In this document: piece after piece, positions 1-7,700 of the stretch | Numbering within the stretch: position 1 is the stretch's first letter | Layout: each line of letters opens with the position of its first letter | Assembly: GCA_944324855.1 (NCBI GenBank) | Contig: CALUXY010000009.1 | Coordinates: forward strand, 1-60,141 | DNA length: 60,141 nt | Origin: Candidatus Gastranaerophilales bacterium | GTDB taxonomy: Bacteria > Cyanobacteriota > Vampirovibrionia > Gastranaerophilales > Gastranaerophilaceae | Reading direction: 5' to 3' | Translations under genes and position numbers: made by a program | Notes under the pieces: generated by a model | Database searches by the model: none | Told to the model about the DNA's origin: nothing | What the model saw: only the letters and a program-made list of their open reading frames with translations

Positions 1-6
1 TACCAT
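1..6 (-). CDS. start of a minus-strand gene leaving the window
   Basis: Read on the minus strand, AAGGAGAC is followed about 4 nt later by ATG GTA, and then the window ends. Only the start codon and a good ribosome binding site are visible, so nothing can be said about the product. The gene lies downstream of, and in the same direction as, the toxin-antitoxin pair. Confidence 0.45.
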
Positions 7-94
7 ATTAGTCTCCTTTCGTTTTCTAGTTTCCTAAAAAAGTATCAGTTAGTCTAATATGTGTTGGAACTAGGACATTATTGAGTAATTTTAG

Positions 95-373
95 TTACAT
101 TAATCGCTTTTCATCATTATCCATAGCTTGTTTGAGAGTTGATTTTAGGTATGTTTGATATGGCAGACCTAATTTAGCCGCAATACGTTTTGCTCGTTTA
201 ATCTCAAATTCAGACCAACGGAAATGCACGTTAACATTCTGTTTTAAGTTGAGGATACTTTTTTCTGCTTGATCTTCAAATTCTAAAATCATTTTTTCTT
301 CATCTGCAGATGGAAAATAATCACTTATTTCTGCAATACCAAGATTGGGAATGTTGGTTGTTGATTTATTCAT
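95..373 (-). CDS. CopG/ribbon-helix-helix antitoxin (COG5304/BrnA-like)
   Basis: This is a 92-residue protein. Its second half (about residues 47-86) has the pattern of CopG-type antitoxins: a short basic beta strand (NVHFRW), then an amphipathic helix, then GLPYQTYL, a signature of the COG5304 ribbon-helix-helix family. The acidic N-terminal half is the likely toxin-binding part. The start ATG overlaps the end of the upstream toxin gene by 8 nt and has a strong GGAGG site 7 nt upstream, so translation is probably coupled. By analogy with the family it should neutralise the toxin and repress the shared promoter. Function is assigned from family resemblance and gene pairing. Confidence 0.75.
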   Translation of the reverse strand: MNKSTTNIPNLGIAEISDYFPSADEEKMILEFEDQAEKSILNLKQNVNVHFRWSEFEIKRAKRIAAKLGLPYQTYLKSTLKQAMDNDEKRLM

Positions 374-656
374 ATAAACCTCCGTAACTAAATGCCGTTA
401 TTAATAAAATATCTTCTTTTTTTAAGTATGTGTAATATACCATGATATTTAATTCTTGACTGTATGCTTCAAATCTATTGTAATCTTTATTATAAAGTTC
501 TGTCGTTTTTGTAAAATAAGCCGCAATAGCCTGTTGCGGTGTTATCAAATGTCTAATATACATATGATAATCATATTCTTTTGTCAATTCATTATAATCA
601 AGTTTAACAATAAATTTTTTACCTTTAATTTTAAAAATTTGATACTTATGTTTCAT
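366..656 (-). CDS. putative type II toxin partnered with the CopG-type antitoxin
   Basis: This is a 96-residue basic protein directly upstream of the antitoxin and overlapping it by 8 nt. The toxin-first order is that of BrnT/BrnA-like loci. I do not recognise a precise toxin family. The sequence alternates predicted beta strands (IFKIKGKKFIVKL near the N-terminus, LNIMVYYTYL and DILLITAF near the C-terminus) around one helix, compatible with a RelE/BrnT-like small fold. There is no Shine-Dalgarno sequence before its ATG. A consensus -10 box ends 7 nt upstream, so the transcript is probably leaderless while the antitoxin keeps a strong site. That would favour antitoxin synthesis. The toxin role is inferred from size, order and partner. 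Confidence 0.6.
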   Translation of the reverse strand: MKHKYQIFKIKGKKFIVKLDYNELTKEYDYHMYIRHLITPQQAIAAYFTKTTELYNKDYNRFEAYSQELNIMVYYTYLKKEDILLITAFSYGGLYE

Positions 657-662
657 ATATTT

Positions 663-691
663 ATTTTAACATATTGTGTACACATTTGCAA
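663..691 (-). promoter_or_regulatory. toxin-antitoxin promoter with embedded palindromic operator
   Basis: Minus-strand -35 TTGCAA (686-691), 17-bp spacer, -10 TAAAAT (663-668), then 6 nt to the toxin ATG. The spacer contains the perfect 10-bp palindrome TGTGTACACA at 675-684. It is well placed for a dimeric ribbon-helix-helix antitoxin to block RNA polymerase. The binding role is inference. Confidence 0.65.
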
Positions 692-730
692 CACATAATT
701 GCATTAATAAACGCATTACAATATAAAAAC

Positions 731-751
731 ATTAATTATTTGACCTGTACA
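731..751 (+). repeat. insertion-sequence end (inverted copy of the end at 2995)
   Basis: The reverse complement starts TGTACAGGTCAAATAATTA and matches the insertion-sequence end at 2995 (TGTACATGTTAAATAATTA) at all but two positions. The flanking bases (TGTCATT on the outer side) are also shared between the two sites. No transposase is visible to the left, so this is a solitary end or the edge of an element whose body is gone or lies outside the window. Confidence 0.6.
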
Positions 752-791
752 GTAATGACAATAATTTATTTGCCCCTAATCACTTCTTTTA

Positions 792-820
792 ATGACAAAT
801 AATATCTTATATTGTATAAT
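792..820 (+). promoter_or_regulatory. promoter of the cooC-like/folD pair
   Basis: -35 ATGACA (792-797), 17-bp spacer, -10 TATAAT (815-820). A short inverted repeat (TATAA-TTG-TTATA, 815-827) overlaps the -10. The leader is about 25 nt and carries AGAGAGG before the start codon. Confidence 0.6.
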
Positions 821-852
821 TGTTATACAGATTTTAAAGAGAGGATGAATTT

Positions 853-1605
853 TTGACAACTACAATTGCAGTTACCGGAAAAAGCGGAAGCGGAAAAACG
901 ACTATTGTAAAGTCTTTTTTAAAGATTATAAACGAATATTTTCCCGAAAAATCAGTTTTAATTTTAGATAACGATTTATCCAGTGAATTCGGTCATAGTT
1001 ACGGTCTGGACATCAGAAACACGATTTACGGTATAAGAAGCGGGAAACATGAATACAAAACCGGGATTCCGCAGCATATGACAAAACAGGAATATGTTGA
1101 ATGGGCAATGGAAGATATTATTTATACATTGAACGACACAACAGATATCCTTGTCTCCTGGTTTATCGGGTCAAAAGACTGCAGATGTCCTATTACGGCA
1201 CAAATTAATGATGCGGTTTTAAAAGTTATTCAACGGTATGATTTTGTTATTTTTGACTGTGAATTTGATTTAAAATACTTGAACCAGCTTGTTGATATTG
1301 ATATAGATTTAACCGTTATTGTTGCAAATCCGACCGAAGAATCTATGCAGCTGGCAAAACGTATTGAAGAATTCTCTTCAAAATATGCAGCCGGCGGTCA
1401 AATGGGAATTATATTAAACAAAGCCCAAAACCAGGATATGACGGCAATCTTAGATTTGTTGAAAAAATATGAATTGGATGTTCTGGGTGTTGTTCCATTC
1501 GATGAATACCTTGTGCATCATTCTATCGAAAAAGATTCATTAGTTGTCCAAAATGCAATAAAAGAGTTTTATTACAGACTCAATTTACCGCAGGTGATGT
1601 CATGA
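853..1605 (+). CDS. CooC/MinD-family nickel-insertion-type ATPase
   Basis: This is a 250-residue P-loop protein. The N-terminal GKSGSGKTT (residues 9-17) is a deviant Walker A with the signature lysine K10 as well as K15, as in MinD/ParA/CooC ATPases. Residues 110-112 form a CxC motif followed by P, the position and form of the metal-binding CxC of CooC dimers. FVIFDCEFDLKYL is the usual aspartate strand. The family loads nickel into carbon monoxide dehydrogenase or related enzymes using ATP. No such client is in the window. The start is TTG at 853, chosen because AGAGAGG lies 8 nt upstream; an ATG at 845 is out of frame. The gene overlaps folD by 4 nt (ATGA). CooC-like is well supported; the client is unknown. 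Confidence 0.75.
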   Translation: MTTTIAVTGKSGSGKTTIVKSFLKIINEYFPEKSVLILDNDLSSEFGHSYGLDIRNTIYGIRSGKHEYKTGIPQHMTKQEYVEWAMEDIIYTLNDTTDILVSWFIGSKDCRCPITAQINDAVLKVIQRYDFVIFDCEFDLKYLNQLVDIDIDLTVIVANPTEESMQLAKRIEEFSSKYAAGGQMGIILNKAQNQDMTAILDLLKKYELDVLGVVPFDEYLVHHSIEKDSLVVQNAIKEFYYRLNLPQVMS

Positions 1606-2480
1606 TACTGGATGGAAAAACATTATCAAAGAAAATTCTGGAAGAAATAAAGGTTGAAGTTGAAAAACTGGATAAGAAACCTCATCTTGCAGTAATTCTT
1701 GTAGGTGATGACCCTGCAAGCCGTATATATGTCAATAATAAAAAGAAAACAGCTTTAAATATCGGGATTAATTCAACTATAATAGAACTTCCGAAAGACA
1801 CTGAAGAAAGCGTGTTGATTGAATATATACAACGTTTGAATAATGATGATGATATAACCGGAATTTTGGTTCAGATGCCGCTGCCAAAACATATAAACAA
1901 GGATAACGTTGTATGTGCGATTGATCCTAAAAAAGATGTTGATTGTTTTACGCCGGAAAACGTCGGGAAACTGGCTTTAGGGATGAAGCCTTATTTTTAT
2001 CCCGTAACACCTCAGGGAATACTTATAATGCTTGATTATTACAATATTCCAATAGAGGGACAACACGTTGTTGTTATCGGACGTTCCAATATTGTCGGCA
2101 AGCCGATGGTGCAAATGCTGCTGCAGCGAAATGCAACAGTTACTATTTGCCATTCACATACAAAAAACCTTGATGACATAATAAAAACCGCTGATATAAT
2201 CATTTCAGCGGTAGGTAAAAAAGTTGTAAGATGTAAGATGGTTAAGTATAAATCTGTTCTTGTTGACGTCGGTATATCAAGAGATACCAACGGCAAATTA
2301 ACCGGCGATCTTAACTTTTCGGATTTTAATGATATAAATGAAATTTTAGATTTTGTTGAAGCGTTTTCTCCTGTGCCTGGTGGTGTGGGACCTATGACAA
2401 TTGCGTCTTTAATGCTTAATACTCTATGCCTCGAGCATACCCGTATCCTTAGTCGCATTGCCAAGAGTAGTTTTGAGTGA
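1602..2480 (+). CDS. folD: bifunctional methylenetetrahydrofolate dehydrogenase/cyclohydrolase FolD
   Basis: This 292-residue cytosolic enzyme interconverts methylene-, methenyl- and 10-formyl-tetrahydrofolate with NAD(P). It shows the substrate-site YVNNKKK (near residue 44), the GILVQMPLP segment, the Rossmann VVVIGRSNIVGKP and the closing PGGVGPMTIA motif. The start ATG overlaps the cooC-like stop, with AGGTGA just upstream. After the conserved end the protein runs about 20 residues further than usual (LEHTRILSR...). This tail lies across the 3' end of the convergent gene (57-nt overlap). The pairing with a CooC-like ATPase recalls one-carbon/CO metabolism clusters, but no other such gene is present. 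Confidence 0.95.
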   Translation: MILDGKTLSKKILEEIKVEVEKLDKKPHLAVILVGDDPASRIYVNNKKKTALNIGINSTIIELPKDTEESVLIEYIQRLNNDDDITGILVQMPLPKHINKDNVVCAIDPKKDVDCFTPENVGKLALGMKPYFYPVTPQGILIMLDYYNIPIEGQHVVVIGRSNIVGKPMVQMLLQRNATVTICHSHTKNLDDIIKTADIIISAVGKKVVRCKMVKYKSVLVDVGISRDTNGKLTGDLNFSDFNDINEILDFVEAFSPVPGGVGPMTIASLMLNTLCLEHTRILSRIAKSSFE

Positions 2481-2873
2481 TTCTGATTGAGCATTCAATT
2501 CTTCAAGCAGAGTGTCGTAAGTTGTTTGCATCAAATCATACTGCATATCGAGCTCTGCATACTCATCAAGTTTTTCCGGGTCGTAATTAGGAACTTTTAA
2601 TTCTGCATACTTATATGCTTTACTTGCAGAATCTACAGTAGATCCTGAATAGTTTATAGTTGTTCCCTTATATTTAACTTCTTCCCCGTTTAGAACTTTA
2701 TCTTCACATGTATCGTATGCATCTGTCCATTGCTCTTCAGCTTTTGTTTGTTTAGATAATTTAGCAGACATAGACTCGTGCAAATCCGCCCATTTGGTTT
2801 GCTGGAGTTGATTATAGCTTATCTGCGATTTAACAGATAAGTATTGAGCTAATAATGCTGATACGTCTGCCAT
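2424..2873 (-). CDS. uncharacterised 149-residue helical/coiled-coil protein
   Basis: I do not recognise a named family. The protein is hydrophilic and almost entirely helical by composition. A first helical block (residues 1-50) contains QQTKWADLHESM, a short central segment (about 65-80) may form a beta hairpin, and long C-terminal heptad-like stretches end in LLEELNAQSESL. There is no signal peptide, membrane segment or cysteine-pair motif except one isolated Cys. AAAGGA lies 8 nt before the ATG and a TATAAT box lies about 22 nt upstream, so it is expressed on its own. The last 19 codons overlap folD on the opposite strand. A secreted helical substrate or a scaffold is possible but is a guess. 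Confidence 0.7.
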   Translation of the reverse strand: MADVSALLAQYLSVKSQISYNQLQQTKWADLHESMSAKLSKQTKAEEQWTDAYDTCEDKVLNGEEVKYKGTTINYSGSTVDSASKAYKYAELKVPNYDPEKLDEYAELDMQYDLMQTTYDTLLEELNAQSESLKTTLGNATKDTGMLEA

Positions 2874-3050
2874 TATTTAGTCCTTTGATTATACATCTTA
2901 CATACATATAAAGTATATATTATTTATGTAATTTCAAAGAGATAGTTTTTTGTTACAAAAGTTAATAAATGTGAAGAGAAAAATCTGTCATTGCTGTACA
3001 TGTTAAATAATTAGTTACATTTTACTTAAGAATAAAAGGCGTTACTAATA

Positions 3051-3275
3051 ATGACATCAAGTAACAAAAATTTAATTTCTCGTACACTAGCAACAAGAAT
3101 GATGGCTTGCATAGAAGAATATGAAGCAATCAAACGCAAAGAAAGTAAACAATTTAAAACAGTAATGGAATTTTGCAAATTTCACAAGTTTTCTCATCAA
3201 AACTTTATGAAAATATATCATCATTATCAATTCAATCGTTTAAGAAAAACAAAAAAGAAGAAAAACAAAGGATAA
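3051..3275 (+). CDS. insertion-sequence OrfA (helix-turn-helix)
   Basis: This is a 74-residue basic protein whose central part (EFCKFHKFSHQNFMKIYHHY) reads as a helix-turn-helix that would bind the element ends. It ends in a lysine-rich tail encoded by an A-run that contains A AAA AAG in the zero frame, the classic -1 frameshift heptamer of IS3-type elements. The copy at 60124 begins with the same six codons. The ribosome binding site is degraded here (AAAAGGCG) relative to the other copy (AAAAAGGAG). The element is broken, so this is a remnant. Confidence 0.65.
   Translation: MTSSNKNLISRTLATRMMACIEEYEAIKRKESKQFKTVMEFCKFHKFSHQNFMKIYHHYQFNRLRKTKKKKNKG
3251..3257 (+). promoter_or_regulatory. 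slippery heptamer A AAA AAG for -1 frameshifting
   Basis: In the OrfA frame the codons are ACA AAA AAG, so A AAA AAG is in the phase that permits tandem slippage. The -1 frame is open across this point and continues directly into the integrase core. This is the arrangement that makes OrfAB fusions in IS3-like elements. Confidence 0.6.
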
Positions 3276-3277
3276 TA

Positions 3278-3445
3278 ATGTCAAAAATAGGAGAATTAGC
3301 ACATATTGATTTGCATCAAATATCTAAAGGAATAACTATTGCAGAACCAGATAAAATGTATTATTTATTAGGAGTTATAGATGATTATACCAGCAGTATG
3401 TTGGGTATACCCTGCCCAACAATAATAATAAATGGTAGACTTTAG
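3278..3445 (+). pseudogene. truncated integrase-core transposase (OrfB)
   Basis: From an ATG with AAAGGA upstream, or by -1 frameshift from OrfA, the frame encodes GELAHIDLHQI and then YYLLGVIDDYTSSML. This is the start of an rve/DDE integrase core including the first catalytic aspartate. After about 40 residues the sequence becomes unrelated (GIPCPTIIINGRL) and stops inside a hairpin. The second and third catalytic residues are absent, so it cannot be active. Confidence 0.75.
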
Positions 3446-3452
3446 TCTACCC
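3399..3452 (+). repeat. two adjacent palindromic hairpins at the IS truncation point
   Basis: TGTTGGG (3399-3405) pairs with CCCAACA (3415-3421), with the palindrome GGGTATACCC nested inside. Shortly downstream GGTAGAC (3434-3440) pairs with GTCTACC (3445-3451) around a TTTA loop. The pair looks like a REP-type unit that replaced the rest of the transposase. No T-run follows, so it is not a typical intrinsic terminator. Confidence 0.55.
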
Positions 3453-3567
3453 ACTGATGTTATCTACATGGTTAAAGGTGCAGGGTGATAATTCGTGTCA
3501 ACGGTAATATAAATCCCGCAATTGATTACTTTATAAATATTGATTTCTATTATATAATTACTTTGTT

Positions 3568-4776
3568 ATGGCAAAAGATGAAGTTTATACCTGTATATTT
3601 GGCGGTGGTGCTGTTCGTGGATTTGCTTACGTTGGTGCGGTAAGAGCGTTACATGAGTTAAAAATAAAATATGATACAATTGTAGGCTCTTCTGTTGGTG
3701 CTATTCTTGCAGCTTATGTTGCTGTCGGCTATACTTATGAAGAAATTAAAGACATATTTATTAAAGTAAATTTTGAACTTTTCAGGGATATTCATTTTAG
3801 CCTTGGCAGGGATTTTGCACTAAGCAAAGGTGAAATTTTTACTCAGTGGGTAAGAGAAAATGTTGAGAAAAAGTTTTATGGCAAAGCTTACAAAAAAGGG
3901 AAAAATAAACCTGTCACATTTGCAAATTTAGAAAAAAATCTTTTGATATACACTACGGATTTAACAAAATTCAGGTGTGAAGAATTCTCTAAACAAGAAA
4001 CTCCTGATTTTGAAATAGCGGAAGCCGTAAGAATTTCTTGCAGTATGCCGGGGTTAATGACTCCGGTTGATATAAACGGGAAAAAACTCGTTGACGGCGA
4101 TTTGTTGAAAAGTATTCCTTTGTGGAAACTTTCAAACAACTTAAAACTAGGTGTAAACAGAATACTTGAATTCCGTCTGGAAGGTGAATACGAAAAAGTT
4201 GACAATAACGCAATTGATTTCTTTAACGCAATATACAGCTGTATGACATCTGCGGCAACCGACCATATTATATGCTGCTACGGAAACAGAGATGATTATG
4301 ATTATATAAAAATCAATACTGGAAACGTTATAATCCTTGACCTTAATATGCCGGATAGTATGCGGAATAAGCTTATTGATTTAGGGTATGAGCAGTCAAT
4401 GCATTATTTTACAAAAACTCTTGTGAAGAAAAAACATAAATTAATCGGTTACTATGAATTAATTTTTAAAATTCTTATGAGTATTCTTGATTTTGTAAAG
4501 GCTGATAGTATATCGCAAGCAAGGTTACTCTTAGGTGAGTTGTATATTATGCTTGCTGATATTAAAGATGTTCTCTCTGTTTCTGTTTATAACCGGTTAA
4601 AAATTTTTAAAGATGAATTTCTTGAATCATCAAAAGGCCGTTCTTGGCTTGGCAGACCAAAATTCAAAGACAAAAGAAAATTGATAAAACTTTTAACACG
4701 ATTAATTTTTGAGGTTAATTCAAGGATTAATAAACTCAATTTAACATTAGATAAAATAGAACTTTTGAAGCCTTAA
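3568..4776 (+). CDS. patatin-like phospholipase
   Basis: This 402-residue protein has an N-terminal patatin domain: oxyanion-hole GGGAVRG (12-18), nucleophile elbow GSSVG with Ser42, and the DG(D) catalytic aspartate at 176. Patatin-family enzymes hydrolyse acyl esters of membrane lipids with a Ser-Asp dyad. There is no signal peptide, so it acts in the cytosol or at the inner membrane. The C-terminal 200 residues are helical and basic, without a recognised domain. A TATAAT (3553-3558) lies 9 nt before the ATG and there is no Shine-Dalgarno sequence, so the mRNA may be leaderless. Its stop codon overlaps that of the convergent dnaE (shared TTAA). Confidence 0.85.
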   Translation: MAKDEVYTCIFGGGAVRGFAYVGAVRALHELKIKYDTIVGSSVGAILAAYVAVGYTYEEIKDIFIKVNFELFRDIHFSLGRDFALSKGEIFTQWVRENVEKKFYGKAYKKGKNKPVTFANLEKNLLIYTTDLTKFRCEEFSKQETPDFEIAEAVRISCSMPGLMTPVDINGKKLVDGDLLKSIPLWKLSNNLKLGVNRILEFRLEGEYEKVDNNAIDFFNAIYSCMTSAATDHIICCYGNRDDYDYIKINTGNVIILDLNMPDSMRNKLIDLGYEQSMHYFTKTLVKKKHKLIGYYELIFKILMSILDFVKADSISQARLLLGELYIMLADIKDVLSVSVYNRLKIFKDEFLESSKGRSWLGRPKFKDKRKLIKLLTRLIFEVNSRINKLNLTLDKIELLKP

Positions 4777-7700
4777 ACCTCTGCCGGTGTTTCATCTTCT
4801 TGTTTTGTCGGGGAATCCATTGATTTTACCGAAACATCTATTTTGTCTGCAAATAATTTTCTTAATTGGCTCATAAGTTCATTTGATGCCGAAACCCAGA
4901 ACATAGATGCTGTCAAAATTCTGTCATTTGATTCTAATACGTTGAATAGTACAGGGTCAGAGCCATGGTGAGATGCCAGAATATTTTTTATTGCACAGAG
5001 TTCTTCATACTTTAATTCTTCTTTAACTGTAATTGTTACAAGATTAGAATTTTCTACAGGTTTTACGTTATCAATTAGAACGCTTGTCTGTTCTTCATCT
5101 CTATGCTGAACTTTTCCTGAGATAATTACTTTTTGTTCTGTCTGCAAATATTCTCCGTACTCTTGAATTGTTTTGTTAAACGCAACAAGTTCGACTTTAC
5201 CTGTCAAATCTTCAAGTGTCAGGAATTTTATAAATTTTGACGGGTCTTTTTTGGTCGGAATCTGGCGTGCAGTTGTAATCAACCCGCATATTGTGACCGG
5301 TGTATCATTCGGTTTTTCTTTTAGTTCCGAAATCTTATGTGTCATTAAAAACGGAAGTTTATCTCTTATTGAAAACAGAGGGTGCGATGTGACGTAGAAT
5401 CCCAAAAATTCTTTTTCAAACATTTGTATTTGTTTATCGTCAAATTCTTCATCAGAGCCGCCAAGCTGAAATTGTGATGATGCAAAGCTATCATCTTCAG
5501 GCAGTGCTGCAAATAAACTTACCTGTCCCATTTCTCTGGCTTTAGCTTCTCTTGCTACAGAAGAAATAATGTATTCCATATTTTCTAAGAGTTGTTTTCT
5601 GCTTTTTTCAATTGTTGAAAAAGCTCCGGCTTTTATCAAACCTTCCAATAGTCTTTTATTAACATATTTTGAATCAAGGCGTTTACAAAAATCAAATATA
5701 TCTTTGTATTCTCCGTTTTCTTCACGCTCTTGAATAATTGCTTCAACAACACCTTCTCCGACCTGCTTGATAGCAGCAAGTCCGAATCTTATATTGTGTC
5801 CGTCAGGAGAGTATTCCAAAAATGACTTGTTAATATCCGGGGGAAGAACTTTTATGCCGTATTTTTGGGCTTCTTCAATATATGCCTGAGTTTTATCCTG
5901 ATCACCTGATACACTTGATAACAGTGATGATAAATATTCTACAGGATAATGGCATTTTAAATATGCTGTTTGATATGCAACAAAGGCGTATGCTGATGAG
6001 TGTGCACGGTTAAAACAGTATGCCGCGAAGTTTTGAATCTGTTCAAACAGTTTTGTAGCATCTTCTGCTTTCATTCCGTATTTTGCAGAACCTTCAATAA
6101 GTTTATCTTTTTGCGCTGCCATAGCTTCAGGGTCTTTGTGCCCCATCATACGGCGAACCTGGTCAGCTTGTCCCAGAGAGTAATCCGCCATTACCTGGAA
6201 TATCTGCATGATTTGTTCCTGATAAACCATTGTACCGTAGGTATCTTTAAGAATAGGTTCCAATCTCGGGTGAGCATAGGTAATTGCCTGACGTCCGTGT
6301 TTCCGTTCAACAAAGTCATCAACCATGCCGGAACCCAGCGGCCCCGGACGGAATAGCGCAACCAACGCACCTAGATCTTCAAATACGTCCGGTTTAAGTT
6401 TTTTTACAAGGCTTGTCATCCCTGATGATTCAAGCTGGAATACTCCGACAGTTTCACCTCTTACAAGCATATCGTAAGTCGGTTTATCATCCAGCGGAAT
6501 ATGATTTATATCAACATCAATTCCCTGACATCTTTTAACCAGTTTGACGGTTTTATGAATCATGGTAAGGTTTCTTAACCCCAAAAAGTCCATTTTGAGA
6601 AGTTTCAGTTTTTCTAAGATTTCTCTGTGGTATTGAGTGATAATAATTCCGTCTTTAGACGGCTGAACCGGTACAATCTGGTCTAAAGGTTTGTATGAGA
6701 TAATAACTCCTGCAGCGTGCATACCGATACCGCATTTGATGCCTTCAACACATTTTGCGGTATCAACAAGCCTTTTTACTTCAGGGTCTTTGTCGTATTC
6801 TTCTCTTAATTCCATCCCGTCTTGAAGTGCTGCATCAATATTTTTTGCATCGGTCGGAATCATAGACGCAAGTTTGTTGCTTTTTGCGTACTCGATGCCA
6901 AAAACTCTTGCAACGCTTTTCATTGCGTTTCTCGGCGCAAGTGTTGAGAAGGTTATAATCTGACAAACCTTGTCTTCACCGTATTTATCTACTACGTAAT
7001 CAATAACTTCACCGCGTTTATCAATACAGAAGTCCGTATCAATATCGGGCATACTGAAACGTTCAGGGTTTAAGAATCTTTCAAACAACAGGTGGTGCTT
7101 GATAGGGTCAAGGTCTGTAATATCAAGTGCGTATGCAACAACCGAACCTGCTGCGGAACCACGCCCCGGACCTACCGGAATATCGTGTGTTTTGGCGTAG
7201 TGGATAAAATCCCAGGTTATTAGGAAATATGCGGAGAATCCCATCTTATGAATGATTCCGAGTTCGTAGCGAACACGTTCCATTAATTCTTCCGTAATAT
7301 TTTCTTCCCCGTATTTCTTTTTTAATCCTTCATTTACAAGGAAATCAAGATAAGATTCCGTATCATAACCTGCCGGGACTTTATAATCAGGTAACGGAGC
7401 TTCCCATTTTATCGTTACATGGCATTTTTCTGCTATATCAACCGTGTTTTTTATGCATTCGTCAAATGTTTCAGAATCCATCCATTTGAAGGCATCCCGG
7501 AGTTCATCAACTGTTTTTACATAAAACTCATTATTCGGAAAATGAAATCTGTTTTCTTCACTCTTTAATGATTGGGTCTGCATACATAGCAATGTGTCAT
7601 GCCAGTCCGCATCTTCTTTTTTCAAATAGTGGGAGTCATTCGTTATAACCATTTTGATATCAAGCTCTTTGGCAAGTTTTATCAAATCAGGGTTTGTGCG

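Larger units (their letters stand above)
2995..3445 (+). mobile_element. truncated insertion sequence (DDE/rve type)
   Basis: The left end TGTACATGTTAAATAATTA recurs at 60067 and, inverted and slightly diverged, at 731-751. The ends begin with TGT, as in IS3/IS481-like elements. Inside are an orfA with a helix-turn-helix and the beginning of an integrase-core orfB, joined by a slippery A-run. The element stops abruptly in a palindromic segment soon after the first catalytic region, so most of the transposase and the right end are missing. Confidence 0.75.
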
